From a bacterium (GTDB lineage: Bacteria > B130-G9): 32,515 bases of DNA. Both the position numbers and the translations under genes were made by a program. The notes under the pieces are model-generated. The model worked only from the letters and a program-made list of their open reading frames with translations, made no database searches and was not told where the DNA came from. Positions 10,903-19,711 of this stretch are shown one piece after another. The DNA is taken from contig JAGHCW010000192.1 in NCBI GenBank assembly GCA_021160245.1, forward strand, positions 1-32,515, read 5' to 3'. Position 1 is the first letter of the stretch. Each line of letters begins with the position of its first letter.

Positions 10903-11289
10903 ATGCCGAAAAGAACGATATCTACAGAAGATGCGCCGGCCGCCATTGGGCCATATTCTCAGGCAACGATTGCAGGCGGCTTCCTTTTCATATCGGGTCA
11001 AATACCAATTGATCCCAAGACGGGGCTTCTCACAAAACAATCACCCGCGGAGCAGATGCGCCTCGTCATGAACAACATCGGCGCCATCCTCAAGCAGGCA
11101 GGGGTGTCATTCAAAGATGTTGTGAAATGCGGCATATTTGTAACTGATCTCGGCGAATTCAAGGCGATAAATGCGGTCTATGCTGAGTTTTTTGATGACC
11201 AGCCCCCGGCCAGAGCAACGATTGAAGTTAGCGCATTACCCCTCGGCGTTGACGTTGAGGTCGATGTAATAGCTTACGCCGGAGAGTAG
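10903..11289 (+). CDS. ridA: RidA family enamine/imine deaminase
   Basis: Hydrolyses reactive 2-aminoacrylate and other enamines or imines released by PLP enzymes; works as a cytoplasmic trimer. The 128 residues have the family opening (AIGPYSQATIAGGFLFISGQ), KDVVKCGIFVTDL, and the C-terminal PARATIEVSALPLGVDVEVD with the substrate-binding Arg. AAGGAG lies 8 bases before the ATG. It follows rel by 24 bases and is probably the last gene of the long plus-strand run, since the next gene is convergent. Confidence 0.96.
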   Translation: MPKRTISTEDAPAAIGPYSQATIAGGFLFISGQIPIDPKTGLLTKQSPAEQMRLVMNNIGAILKQAGVSFKDVVKCGIFVTDLGEFKAINAVYAEFFDDQPPARATIEVSALPLGVDVEVDVIAYAGE

Positions 11290-11325
11290 TCCGGGACGAG
11301 GCGCGGTGAATTGGGCTGAAATTGG

Positions 11326-13170
11326 CTACTCGACTTTCAAAATAGCCATGAAGGCCTCCTGGGGGATGGCGATGGAGCCAAGCTGCTTCATCCTCTTCTT
11401 GCCCTCCTTCTGCTTCTCCAAGAGCTTTCGCTTTCGCGTAACGTCCCCACCGTAACATTTGGCCGTGACGTTCTTGCGCAGCGGCACGACGCGCTCGCGG
11501 CAGATGATCTTGCTGCCGATGGCCGCCTGGATTATGACTTCATAGAGCTGCCTTGGGATGTTCTTCCTCATGCGCCTCACAAGTTGAATGCCTCTTTCAT
11601 AAGCATTCCTCTCATGGGTCATAAGGGAAAGCGCGTCAATTGGTTGGCCGTTGATTAGGATATCCACTTTGACTATTGGCGACTGCTTATAGCCCCTATG
11701 CTCATAGTCGTATGACGCATAGCCCTTTGAAACGGATTTCAACTTGTCGTAGAAGTCGAAGATCGTCTCGTTAAACGGCATATCGTAGGAGAGCAGCAAT
11801 TTCCCTCCGCCAACATACTCCATCGACTTCTGAATGCCGCGCCTGTCCGTTAGTAGTTTCAGAATGCCCCCGATGAACTGGTCCGGCACAATTATCGTGC
11901 AGCGGATCAGCGGCTCACGGATGTGGTCAAGGTCCTTGGGGTCGGGCATCTTCTGAGGATTATCCACATATATAGTCTTTCCGTTCGTTAGGGCGATCTC
12001 ATAGCCAACGTTCGGCGCGGTCGAGATGAGCTGCACGTCGAACTCACGCTCCAGCCGCTCACGGACAATCTCCATGTGCAAGGTCCCCAAGTAGCCACAC
12101 CGAAAACCAAGCCCCAGCGCGTTAGAGCTCTCCGGCTCGTATGTAAATGCCGGGTCGTTTAGCTGGAGCTTGTCCAGCGCAGTCCTCAACATATCATACT
12201 CGCTCGTTGAAATAGGAAATAGACCGCTAAAGACAACCTGCTTAACAGGCAGATAGCCCGGCAGCGGCTCCTCCGCTCCATGCTTGGAAACCGTAATCGT
12301 ATCGCCCAGAGTACTATCCTCCACGCGTTTGATATTGGCCAAGAGAAAACCGACCTCCCCAGCCAGAAGCATATCAGTCGGCTCGGCTTTCGGCGCAAAG
12401 AAGCCCAATTGAAGCACCTCAAACGTCTTTCCTGTTGACATAAACGATATCTTATCTTTGATTCTGACTTTGCCATCTACAACTCTCACCAGTAACACAA
12501 CGCCGTGGTATTGGTCATAAAACGAGTCGAAAACGAGCGCCCGAAGCGGGGCTTCAAGGTCGCCTTCGGGCGGCGGGATACGCTCCACTATGGACTCCAG
12601 AAGAGCATCAACCCCCACGCCGCTCTTTGCGCTCACCGGAATACAGAGGTCACGCTCGATCCCCAAGACATCCTCGATCTGCTGCCTCGTCTCCTCTACC
12701 TGGGCATTTGGCAGATCGATCTTATTGATTACCGGAATTATCCTAAGATCACCTTCCATAGCAAGGTAGAAATTAGCGAGCGTCTGGGCCTCTACTCCCT
12801 GCGCCGCGTCGATTACGAGAATTGCCCCCTCACAAGCGGCAAGACTTCGTGATACTTCGTAAGTAAAATCAACATGGCCTGGCGTATCGATTAGGTTGAA
12901 TATGTATTCTTGACCGCCCTTTGACAGGTATTTCAACCTGACCGTTTGAGCCTTTATAGTAATGCCTCGTTCGCGCTCAAGGTCCATAGTATCCAGCACC
13001 TGATCTGCCATCTCTCGCTTTGACAAGGCGCCGGTCATCTCAATGAACCGGTCAGAAAGCGTCGATTTCCCGTGATCGATGTGCGCGATTATCGAGAAAT
13101 TGCGGATCCTCCGCCGGTTATCGTCAAAAGAACCCGCAAGGCCGGGCCGCCCCTGTTGAATCTCAACCAA
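11326..13170 (-). CDS. lepA: Elongation factor 4 (LepA), ribosomal back-translocase GTPase
   Basis: Ribosome-associated GTPase. Motifs in order are G1 [10 protein letters not shown]3 DTPGHVDF, G4 NKID and G5 SAK, then the EF-G-like domains, and finally the LepA-specific C-terminal tail with [20 protein letters not shown]. The 614 residues match the family. The frame opens at a TTG at 13170 that overlaps the stop of the ROK kinase gene by 8 bases, suggesting coupled translation; this gives an N-terminus some ten residues longer than usual. The gene converges with ridA, leaving only 36 bases between the two stops. Confidence 0.97.
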   Translation of the reverse strand: MVEIQQGRPGLAGSFDDNRRRIRNFSIIAHIDHGKSTLSDRFIEMTGALSKREMADQVLDTMDLERERGITIKAQTVRLKYLSKGGQEYIFNLIDTPGHVDFTYEVSRSLAACEGAILVIDAAQGVEAQTLANFYLAMEGDLRIIPVINKIDLPNAQVEETRQQIEDVLGIERDLCIPVSAKSGVGVDALLESIVERIPPPEGDLEAPLRALVFDSFYDQYHGVVLLVRVVDGKVRIKDKISFMSTGKTFEVLQLGFFAPKAEPTDMLLAGEVGFLLANIKRVEDSTLGDTITVSKHGAEEPLPGYLPVKQVVFSGLFPISTSEYDMLRTALDKLQLNDPAFTYEPESSNALGLGFRCGYLGTLHMEIVRERLEREFDVQLISTAPNVGYEIALTNGKTIYVDNPQKMPDPKDLDHIREPLIRCTIIVPDQFIGGILKLLTDRRGIQKSMEYVGGGKLLLSYDMPFNETIFDFYDKLKSVSKGYASYDYEHRGYKQSPIVKVDILINGQPIDALSLMTHERNAYERGIQLVRRMRKNIPRQLYEVIIQAAIGSKIICRERVVPLRKNVTAKCYGGDVTRKRKLLEKQKEGKKRMKQLGSIAIPQEAFMAILKVE

Positions 13171-14113
13171 CGCTACAATCCAATGCGTATCGCACCGCGC
13201 CTATGCAGCCCGCCATATCGCCAAGCGCCGCCTTTTCGACAGAAAATTCCCTTGTCCGGGCCAGAAGAGAACGCTCGTTCGCCTCGTCCCGCGCGACCTT
13301 GATGATGTCAAACTTCATGTTGACCATGCGCCCACCCAAGAGCGCCACATGAATGCCACAAGTGTCGCACAACGCGGCCATGGCGATGCCAAGGTATTTC
13401 CCGGCCTCGCTGAGAAGACGGCAAGCAAGCGCATCCCCATTCAGTGCGGCTTGGTCAATCAACTGGGGATTCAGTCTGCTGTCATCATCGCCCATCATGT
13501 CCCACATTTGGGACGCAATGCCGTCGCTTCTGCATCTTAACGCCCTGGAGCATAGGCCAGAAGCAGAACAATACGCCTCCAGGCAGCCCCTCTTGCCACA
13601 AGCGCAAATCTCGCCGTCCGGCTGAACAGTCAGGTGCCCAAGCTCCGCGGCATATCCCGACCCTCCCCAGAACGGCTTGCGATTGATAATCAGCCCAGAC
13701 CCGAGACCCGTCCCAAGAGTAATATGGACGAAACTGCTCTTGTCTGAGCCAGCCCCAAGCCACATCTCGCCTAATGCGGCTAGGTTGGCGTCATTGCCCA
13801 GATAGACATCAATCCCGAGTCGATCGCAAAGCAGCTCGGAGAGAGCCAGATCAACAAAGTTTGGAAGATTCGGCGAATAGAACACGAGTCCTTGCGAGCT
13901 ATCGATGATCCCCGGAAAGCCTATTCCGCAAGCTGAGGCGCTACACCCCGCGTCGCGATGCAATTTCGATACTATTTCGTCGATTGCGTCGACTAGCAAC
14001 GCCACGTCATCAATCGGCGTCCTCTCCTCATGACTTGAAAGGACCTTCCCAGACTCGTCCACAATGGCGCCGCGGAGGTTCGTCCCTCCCACGTCTATTC
14101 CCAACAAGGGCAT
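13163..14113 (-). CDS. ROK family sugar kinase (glucokinase-like)
   Basis: Predicted ATP-dependent kinase of glucose or an amino sugar. Motifs are [13 protein letters not shown] (phosphate 1), [11 protein letters not shown] with the catalytic Asp, [13 protein letters not shown] (phosphate 2), AELGHLTV with the zinc-binding His, and the ROK zinc site [11 protein letters not shown] chose the ATG at 14113 (316 residues) over an in-frame TTG at 14152. It starts directly before the first beta strand, has AGGA upstream, and avoids overlap with the preceding small gene. The ROK family includes repressors, but there is no N-terminal helix-turn-helix here. Confidence 0.92.
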   Translation of the reverse strand: MPLLGIDVGGTNLRGAIVDESGKVLSSHEERTPIDDVALLVDAIDEIVSKLHRDAGCSASACGIGFPGIIDSSQGLVFYSPNLPNFVDLALSELLCDRLGIDVYLGNDANLAALGEMWLGAGSDKSSFVHITLGTGLGSGLIINRKPFWGGSGYAAELGHLTVQPDGEICACGKRGCLEAYCSASGLCSRALRCRSDGIASQMWDMMGDDDSRLNPQLIDQAALNGDALACRLLSEAGKYLGIAMAALCDTCGIHVALLGGRMVNMKFDIIKVARDEANERSLLARTREFSVEKAALGDMAGCIGAVRYALDCSVG

Positions 14114-14133
14114 ACTAATTCCTGTCCTAACCG

Positions 14134-14292
14134 CTACTCGATGAATATCCAAATAAGAAGATAGAAAATAGCGGTCAACGACACGGCGATAAGCAGCGCA
14201 ACTTTATGATATTCCCAACCATAGCTCTCCTCGGCTTGCTCAGTCTGCTCGGCCGTCTCAACCACATCTTCTTGTCGCTTTTCCCTCGCCAA
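14134..14292 (-). CDS. Small C-terminal-anchored membrane protein, unknown function
   Basis: A 52-residue frame beginning at TTG 14292 directly overlaps the region after the rfaE2 stop (14294-14296). AGAGG about 9 bases upstream supports this start; a longer frame reaching 14376 would lie inside rfaE2. The product has a charged, Glu/Gln-rich N-terminal part (about 30 residues) and one strong hydrophobic helix of about 22 residues at the very C-terminus, ending WIFIE. It therefore looks tail-anchored, with the charged part in the cytoplasm. I recognise no family. Tight spacing with rfaE2 upstream and the ROK gene 20 bases downstream argues that it is real. Confidence 0.68.
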   Translation of the reverse strand: MAREKRQEDVVETAEQTEQAEESYGWEYHKVALLIAVSLTAIFYLLIWIFIE

Positions 14293-14293
14293 T

Positions 14294-14806
14294 TCAAATA
14301 ACCTCTCTCGTCTCTGGATTCTTGCTCCCAGTCCTAATAAGCTCCACAATACTTGAGGTGGAGATACTCTCAACAAGCGGAATCCGCATTACATCTCCTC
14401 CCTGGCTCGTAACAAACTCCCGACCTATTATCTCGTTCATCGCCCAGTCAGAGCCCTTAATCAAGACGTCTGGCACAATCGTCTCAATGACCATCTGCGG
14501 GTCGTCTTCATCAAATTCAAGAACATAATCCACGAACAGCAAAGCGGACAGCACTTCCATCCTCTCCACCGACGGCGTTAGCGGTCGCGTCTTCCCTTTT
14601 AATCTTCTGATTGAAGAATCGGAGTTCACTGCCACAACGAGAACGTCGCCACAATTCCTGGCAGCGGACAAATATCGGACGTGCCCGTTGTGCAAAAGGT
14701 CAAAGCATCCATTCGTGAAGACGACCTTCTTCCCCAAGGCCTTGAGCCCAGAGACGATGCCCGGCATCTCAGCAAGTCGTCGCACCTTCGAATCGCCTGC
14801 ACGCAT
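14294..14806 (-). CDS. rfaE2: D-glycero-beta-D-manno-heptose 1-phosphate adenylyltransferase
   Basis: Adds AMP to heptose 1-phosphate to give ADP-heptose for lipopolysaccharide inner core or other heptose-containing glycans. The 170-residue single domain corresponds to the C-terminal half of HldE. It contains the nucleotidyltransferase motif FTNGCFDLLHNGHVRYL with the H-x-G-H signature at residues 39-42, then VAVNSDSSIRRLKG, PLTPSVERMEVLSAL and the late motif SISTSSIVELIR. The kinase half (HldA type) is absent, as in genomes where the two activities are separate genes. It implies a Gram-negative-type envelope. It lies in a minus-strand run with the TPR gene upstream and the small membrane protein downstream. 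Confidence 0.93.
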   Translation of the reverse strand: MRAGDSKVRRLAEMPGIVSGLKALGKKVVFTNGCFDLLHNGHVRYLSAARNCGDVLVVAVNSDSSIRRLKGKTRPLTPSVERMEVLSALLFVDYVLEFDEDDPQMVIETIVPDVLIKGSDWAMNEIIGREFVTSQGGDVMRIPLVESISTSSIVELIRTGSKNPETREVI

Positions 14807-14831
14807 AATACACTATCCCTTACCGGAAATG

Positions 14832-15911
14832 CTACTGCTCATTAGACCCGGCGGCTGAATCGTCCAGCCATCGCTTTAGCTGCGCAAAGATGGCCATCGC
14901 ATCGGGCCTAACCTCGGTTGCGCCTGCATCGGCCGGCTTGGCCTCGTCGTGCATACATTGCGCCTCCGCAGCTTCCTCCGCTATATCCGCCTCGGTCTCG
15001 GGCGACTCTTCAAGGTCATTCTCCTCGATTGCCTCAGAATGCACCCCAACTTCAGAGACCTCCTTCAGCTCCTTCGCGGGCAGATCCCGCTCTTCCCCTG
15101 CTAGCTCGTCCTCATCCTGAGGCTCCGGCTCAACCGCCGGTCCGGCGGGGATGATTGGCGAGTCTGTCTCATCAGTGGCCGGGTCCTCAGCAGCTGAGCT
15201 GGAAGCCACCTCGCTCTCCAGCATACTCTCCGGCTCGGACTCGGGCTCCGATTCCATACCCGGATAGACCGCCGAGCGTTCCGCCTCGGACTTCTCCCTT
15301 GCCTCTTGCGCCTGAGAGAGAAGCCACTGACACTCCTCACATTGCGGATCAGTCTCGAGTATCGTGGTTAGCACGTCGATCGCCTCTTGATAGTGGCCCT
15401 GTCCCATATAGAGCTTGGCGAGGCTGAGGGTGGGTATCCCGACAAATCCGCTGTCAGCCTTCTCCCTATCCTCTGTCTTTGCCTCGCTATCGACTAGCCG
15501 CTCGAGGCGCTCGATGTGGCTATTGACATCGTGACCTAGCAACTTAAATCTCAACATGCCCTGATACGTCCGCAAGGCCGCGTTCAAGTCGCCTGATAGC
15601 TCTTGCGCCTCGGCCAATCTTCTCGCTGCCAAGAGATTGTCTCTGTCGCGAGACAGAATGGGCTCTAGAAGAGCCCTCGCCTCCATGGGTCTCTCCAGAG
15701 CATTCAAAACACTTGCCAGTGACACTTTCACCGAAGAGAGGTCCGGAAAATGCTTGCTTGCCTCCCTCAAAACATCCTCGGCCGCATCGAGCATCTCAGC
15801 GCTCTCATACAGCCTGCCCAAAGTCAGGAAGTACTCTAGCCGTTTCTCCTTCCGGAGTAGCTTCGTGTATCTAGCTATGTCCTTGTTAAGCTTTCTCTTT
15901 CCCATCGCCAC
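14832..15911 (-). CDS. Tetratricopeptide-repeat protein with acidic C-terminal region
   Basis: A 359-residue protein likely to act as a protein-binding scaffold. The N-terminal 200 residues contain several TPR-like helix pairs, for example around residues 25-55, 60-90, 95-125 and 155-190 (LSLAKLYMGQGHYQEAIDVLTTILETDPQ). Residues about 210-345 are very rich in Glu, Asp, Ser, Ala and Pro and are probably disordered. No signal peptide or membrane segment is visible. The start is GTG at 15911 (an in-frame ATG is two codons later); GAGGAAT lies 12 bases upstream. It leads the minus-strand run rfaE2, small membrane protein, ROK kinase, lepA. Confidence 0.82.
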   Translation of the reverse strand: MAMGKRKLNKDIARYTKLLRKEKRLEYFLTLGRLYESAEMLDAAEDVLREASKHFPDLSSVKVSLASVLNALERPMEARALLEPILSRDRDNLLAARRLAEAQELSGDLNAALRTYQGMLRFKLLGHDVNSHIERLERLVDSEAKTEDREKADSGFVGIPTLSLAKLYMGQGHYQEAIDVLTTILETDPQCEECQWLLSQAQEAREKSEAERSAVYPGMESEPESEPESMLESEVASSSAAEDPATDETDSPIIPAGPAVEPEPQDEDELAGEERDLPAKELKEVSEVGVHSEAIEENDLEESPETEADIAEEAAEAQCMHDEAKPADAGATEVRPDAMAIFAQLKRWLDDSAAGSNEQ

Positions 15912-16091
15912 AGATTCTGAATTCCTCTAAACCTCTCATAATAGGAGCATCGTGTCTGATCCATGCTCTCATGTCAAACCCTCGGCAACACGCAAGGCTC
16001 CTCCCATGAATTTGACCTCAGATTCTGAATATGCTGCATTATGTGGCCATTTGTGCGAAATGTGACAGAAACTCTCCCGCCAAGGTCGCGG

Positions 16092-16313
16092 ATGTTCGCT
16101 GACGAAGTTGGTGAAGCGGCTCATGCCCGTGTTCGCAACCTGATTCGTCGGGGATTGACGATATCGGATGCTTGTCGAGCAGCGTATAGGGGCCGCGGGC
16201 CATGGCGTTGCTCTCGATTACGGCAAATCAATGTCGCCTACCCTAAACGGTTCTTCTCCGGACTTGGACTCGTGGCTCTGCACACACAATGGCAACGCCT
16301 TCGCAATGCCTCA
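16092..16313 (+). pseudogene. C-terminal remnant of a group II intron reverse transcriptase/maturase
   Basis: The frame that opens at 16041 contains a segment matching the extreme C-terminus of group II intron-encoded proteins: ARVRNLIRRGL, then a GRGPWR motif, then NVAYPKRFFSGLGLVALHTQW (about 16128-16292). In intact enzymes this follows the maturase domain; here no reverse transcriptase or maturase core lies upstream, and the frame is blocked by a stop at 16026. The residues before ARVRNL do not fit the family, so the break is probably near 16105. Intact intron domains V and VI follow directly, which supports the reading. Assignment is by pattern recognition, not a search. Confidence 0.65.
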
Positions 16314-16387
16314 TGCACCGCCGCGGAACGGAACCGTACGCCCGGTGGTGTGGGAGGACGGCGGAGCAATCCAACCTCCTACCCGAT
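16105..16387 (+). mobile_element. 3' fragment of a group II intron
   Basis: The fragment combines the C-terminal end of the intron reverse transcriptase with a domain V-like hairpin and a domain VI-like hairpin in the correct order and orientation, ending ACCTCCTACCCGAT at 16387. The left boundary is estimated from where similarity to the protein family fades; a GTGCG at 16053-16057, resembling an intron 5' end, is a weaker alternative. The element lies between two minus-strand genes and is inserted on the opposite strand. It lacks most of the intron and cannot be mobile on its own. Confidence 0.65.
16313..16387 (+). ncRNA. Group II intron domains V and VI
   Basis: The domain V candidate has lower-stem arms CACCG (16316-16320) and CGGTG (16343-16347), with an inner stem that can form from ACGG and CCGT and a bulge after it. 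The run GGTGGTGTGGGAGGACGG is typical of the domain V-VI junction of bacterial introns. The domain VI candidate pairs GGGAGG (16352-16357) with CCT and CCC (16378-16380 and 16382-16384), leaving A16381 bulged six bases before the intron end, the place of the branch-point adenosine. The 3' terminus would be GAT at 16385-16387. Confidence 0.65.
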
Positions 16388-16553
16388 GCTTTGTAGCAGG
16401 CGATCCAGAGAATGGAACCTTGTCGGCCAGAGCCAGAGGCCGCGGCAAGTGAAAGCGGCGCCAGGTCACCGTACTCCAAGAGGTCACTCGCCGATTGCGT
16501 TAATCTCATCTCTCGGACAGCCATTCACGAATGCTACCGAGGCGCACGGACGT
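16388..16553. other. Non-coding spacer after the intron fragment
   Basis: This 166-base stretch is the presumed 3' exon of the intron. Open frames cross it on both strands, but none has a ribosome binding site or recognisable motif, and they disagree with one another. I see no terminator or promoter here. It ends at the stop codon of the minus-strand beta-propeller gene. Confidence 0.4.
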
Positions 16554-17851
16554 TTACGGCTCAAATGTCCACTCGGCGCTTGCCAGGTTGCTGATTCCGA
16601 CCTTAGTGCCCTCTCCATTCCCGACATCGCAAGCTCCCAAGTGTAGCCCCCGTCCTGGCTCTTGAGGGTCCAGCGCGACCGCTTGGACACCTGCACATTT
16701 TTGCGCGTCCCCCTCCATAGACATAAGGTCCCAGCTGTGTCTGTTGTCCGTGGTTCTGAAAAAGCCGGTGTCGGATGAGACGAAGATCGCGCCCGGGTGG
16801 CTGGGATGGAACGCCATGTCGACGACCGTACTGCAGGCAATGCCGAGATTGGCAGCGCTCCAGCTGAGGCCCCGGTCAACAGTCCTGTAAACGCCGAACT
16901 GTGCCCCGACGTAGGTCACGTCGGCAGATACAGGTGAGGCGATCAACCGACGCGCGTGGTAGCCAACATCGAGGCCCTCGTCACGCCGCTGCCAGCTCTC
17001 GGCCCCATCCTCTGAAACGTACAACCGTTCATTGCTAGCGCAGTAGAGCACATCGGGGGCCACGGACGAAACCACCAGGCGATCTACCCGAAGCTCCGAG
17101 AGCCCGGCGTTCTTCGGCGCCCAGTTGATTCCGCCATCAACGCTCTTGACAACACCAAAGTCGCGTGTACACGCATAGAGGGTGTCTGGGTCCTCGGGGT
17201 GCACCGCAAGGTCGTATATAGAAATAGACTCTAGCTCCTCAGATACGACCGGCTCCCAGGCGCCTGCGAAGGTCTGGCATCTGTAAATGCCCCCTGAGCT
17301 ACCGCACAAATAGACCCGCGAGGGATCGCTCAGATCGAATCTGACGAATCTTGCCTCGTAGTTCTCGGGCAGACCTTCGTTTCGCAAGAGCCACTGGTTA
17401 CCCGAGGAGGTGGAGCGGCAGACACCCTTATCCGTGCAGGCCCAGACGACCTCTGGGTTTCTCGGATCGATGGCGACGGAGTTGGTGCGTGCGCCAACGA
17501 AAGCCTCGTCCACGACGCATTGCCAGCTGATGCCGCCGTCCAGCGAGAGCCAGACGTTCCACCCAGTAGTGGCAATTACCAGGTCCCGACCAGCTCTGGC
17601 GGCCGAGACCGAGGCAGGACACAAGTTATAATCCTTGTCCACGCGCTCCCAGCCGGCGCCTCCGTTGAGCGACTTGAAGAGGCCTCCATTACAACAAACG
17701 AACATAACGTCGGGGTCCTCCGGCGCCATAACCAGGTCCGAAGCCCTGTCCCCGTACGGTCGATCGGACGCCATATACCGCCGACTGCGAAGCCCGCCAG
17801 GGCCAAACAGCAGACCATGCCAATCAAAACAAACAGAAAGTCCAGTCTCAT
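16554..17851 (-). pseudogene. Secreted BNR/YCF48-type beta-propeller protein, frameshifted near its N-terminus
   Basis: About six or seven repeats of a form like DPRNPEVVWACTDKGVCRS...G..W mark a beta-propeller of the BNR/YCF48/VPS10-like type, probably extracytoplasmic, with binding role unknown. The repeat frame runs open up to 17942 but carries no signal peptide. In a neighbouring frame, ATG at 17851 has GGAGG 8 bases upstream and encodes a good signal peptide (MRLDFLFVLIGMVCCLALAG) leading to GGIWRPI. Joining this to PYGDRASDLVMAPEDPD needs one extra base near 17752-17764, for example GG instead of G. The restored product would be 432 residues. This could be a true mutation or an assembly error. 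It is followed by no clear terminator. Confidence 0.75.
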
Positions 17852-17917
17852 CTAACCATCCTCCACTCATCTCTTCAATCACATTCCTAACACAAAAACC
17901 TCTTAATCGACCAAGGG

Positions 17918-17940
17918 GCGCGGGTGGGCCGAGCCCGCGC
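17918..17940 (-). terminator. GC-rich hairpin, possible terminator
   Basis: GCGCGGG (17918-17924) and CCCGCGC (17934-17940) form a perfect 7-base stem with a 9-base loop. On the minus strand it follows the stop of the 165-residue hypothetical gene by about 20 bases. There is no immediate T-run; GGTTTTTG comes some 20 bases later, so intrinsic termination is only possible, not clear. Confidence 0.4.
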
Positions 17941-17962
17941 ACCGAGGCTCACAGAATCCGCT

Positions 17963-18460
17963 CTACTGGCAGTCGATGTAGAAGCTACCCGACTGTTTGC
18001 AGGTAGTAGGAGCCGCACTATCGTACATGTCGTAGAGCACTGTCGTCTCATTGTCTATTTCATACTTAGCGGAGGTGTAGTAGTGATAGTAGCACTCGTT
18101 CTCCTCATCGTAACCGGAGACTTCTTTCGTCATCGGGGCATACGGACCGCTATTGCCCAGGCTGGACCAAAGGGCGCCTGCATCGTGAGCGCAGCATTCG
18201 TCCTTGTCCCAATGCTTGGCTGTAAATGTCGTCTCGGATTTATCCAATGGCAGTGGGACACACGTGAGAATGCGGGCACTGACAATGCAGTTGGTCACGG
18301 ACTGCCCGCCGTCCCGGCCAGAATCATCATCCCGGACTTCAGCTGTGCCGGGCGTCCCAGAACCACTCGAACCAGTGAAATCGGAGATAGCAAATGCAAT
18401 CGACCCAGCAGCAACTAGCGCAAGGGGTCGCGGTCTTGGCTTGACTCTGCTTGCCAACAC
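17963..18460 (-). CDS. Hypothetical Cys-containing secreted or membrane-anchored protein
   Basis: A 165-residue frame with GTG at 18460. The N-terminus is basic (SRVKPRPRP), then a short hydrophobic stretch (LALVAAGSIAFAI), then a Gly/Ser/Thr linker, so export or membrane anchoring is plausible. The rest has seven Cys (including ECC and a C-terminal YIDCQ) and Tyr-rich stretches such as CYYHYYTSAKYEID, as seen in disulfide-bonded extracellular proteins. I recognise no family. No clear ribosome binding site precedes the GTG, and an antisense frame of similar length exists, so confidence is moderate. A hairpin follows its stop. It is divergent from the Kelch gene. Confidence 0.5.
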   Translation of the reverse strand: MLASRVKPRPRPLALVAAGSIAFAISDFTGSSGSGTPGTAEVRDDDSGRDGGQSVTNCIVSARILTCVPLPLDKSETTFTAKHWDKDECCAHDAGALWSSLGNSGPYAPMTKEVSGYDEENECYYHYYTSAKYEIDNETTVLYDMYDSAAPTTCKQSGSFYIDCQ

Positions 18461-18531
18461 TTGCAGACTACATTTGCAGAGTTTATGGAATCTTAAAGTG
18501 CATCAATTGTCTAGAAACAGGAGGTGTTCGG

Positions 18532-19605
18532 ATGAACTTCAGCCGTAACGTAGTCCTAGTGGTAGTCTTATGTCTTTTGCTGGGCGTTCCGCAAGTTTGG
18601 GCAGGCTCAAAAGACAAGCCCGCGACATTTCGGGAGATGATCACGAAGAAGGCCGCGCCTGAGCCGCGCGTTGCCTCGGCCGCTATTTTCAGAGAGAAGG
18701 CGAATCAGCTAGCTATCTTTGGCGGGTGGTTGCAGATGCTCAGTTCTAAGGGGGATATCTGGACTCTCGACTTGAAGACCAAGGAATGGTCAAGGATCAA
18801 GCCCAAGAATGGTGATCTTAAGAAGATCGCATTGTCGTCAACCGCGGTTTATGACAAGGCGCGGGACCGGCTGATTGTGATGATGCTGAAGATAGATGGT
18901 GGCTTTGAGACACACTGGTATAGTTTTGCGGATAATAAGTGGAATGCCGTCCCATCGACCAGCGATACTCCCTCGGCCAGAGAAATTCCCAAGCCGGCCC
19001 AAGATACTAAAACGGACTCGTTGGTCCTATTTGGCGGTTCGGCGTGGGCCAATCCCGATTTTACTCGGTATCGTATCATGTATTACAACGACCTATACAC
19101 TCTGTCTCTTAAAGACCTCAAGTATAAGAAGCTTGAGGCAAAGGGCCAGATTCCCCAACCGCGAGGCGGGCATTGCCAGATATATGATCCCAAGACGCAA
19201 TCTGTTGTGGTTTTTGGTGGCGTCGGAGCGGATAAGCAAGGTGCGACAGTCGTATTCAATGACCTTTACGTACTCGATCTTAAGACAATCGAATGGCGAA
19301 AGATCAATGCAAAGGGCATCACGCCTAGACCGAGGTCTTTGCATTCCGCGGTTTACGATCCCCTAAAGCATCGGATACTCGTATTTGGTGGCGAGGGAGC
19401 AAAGGGCAAATTATTCGCAGAAATCCTCCAGCTTGACCTGAAAACTTACACATGGTCGCTTGCAAGCACTAAGTCTCCTATTACATTGCAGTTATCAAAT
19501 ACTGCGTCCACTTGGGACCAGAAGGGCAAGCGCGTTCTCCTTTTTGGAGGCGTGCAGCCGGGCATGATGTTTATGAACTCAGTTTGGGAATTCGTTACAA
19601 AATAG
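18532..19605 (+). CDS. Secreted Kelch-repeat beta-propeller protein
   Basis: A 357-residue exported protein. ATG at 18532 has a near-perfect AGGAGGTG ribosome binding site and opens a signal peptide (NVVLVVVLCLLLGVPQVWA, cleavage after WAG or WA), so the longer frame from 18451 is rejected. At least five Kelch-like units follow, each with a hydrophobic strand, FGG, and a conserved W about 20 residues later, for example LVLFGG, VVVFGGVG, ILVFGGEG and VLLFGG. Such propellers bind proteins or glycans; the ligand here is unknown. It is transcribed away from the other propeller gene and the Cys-containing protein. Confidence 0.85.
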   Translation: MNFSRNVVLVVVLCLLLGVPQVWAGSKDKPATFREMITKKAAPEPRVASAAIFREKANQLAIFGGWLQMLSSKGDIWTLDLKTKEWSRIKPKNGDLKKIALSSTAVYDKARDRLIVMMLKIDGGFETHWYSFADNKWNAVPSTSDTPSAREIPKPAQDTKTDSLVLFGGSAWANPDFTRYRIMYYNDLYTLSLKDLKYKKLEAKGQIPQPRGGHCQIYDPKTQSVVVFGGVGADKQGATVVFNDLYVLDLKTIEWRKINAKGITPRPRSLHSAVYDPLKHRILVFGGEGAKGKLFAEILQLDLKTYTWSLASTKSPITLQLSNTASTWDQKGKRVLLFGGVQPGMMFMNSVWEFVTK

Positions 19606-19711
19606 ACATTGAGGTCTTGGGTGACCTCCACTTTCGTGGCCCGCGAGTCGGACACACAGTCATTAGCGATGCTGCGGGTGGTCTGGGCAGGAATGACAGA
19701 AGGGGGAGGAG

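Noticed and set aside
14890-15427. Several plus-strand frames rich in Ser, Pro and Arg
   Set aside because: They are antisense shadows of the Glu/Asp/Ala-rich part of the TPR gene.
16168-16452. Plus-strand frame of 94 codons across the intron domains V and VI
   Set aside because: It overlaps structured intron RNA in a different frame from the maturase remnant and has no start signal.
16570-16690. Asp-box-like S-x-D-G-G-x-T-W in an alternative minus-strand frame
   Set aside because: The main frame through this stretch reads well to its stop (ALDPQEPG then KVGISNLASAEWTFEP), so the motif is probably coincidental and does not indicate a second frameshift.
17852-17942. Extended N-terminus of the beta-propeller frame up to 17942
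   Set aside because: It contains no signal peptide and no family-like residues, while an alternative frame has a strong ribosome binding site and signal peptide at 17851.
17924-18418. Plus-strand frame of 164 codons
   Set aside because: It is antisense to the Cys-containing hypothetical gene, has no ribosome binding site and reads as low-quality, Arg/Ser-rich sequence.
18441-18469. TTGACT with a possible -10 before the Kelch gene
   Set aside because: The matching -10 (CAGACT) is poor, so no promoter is called.
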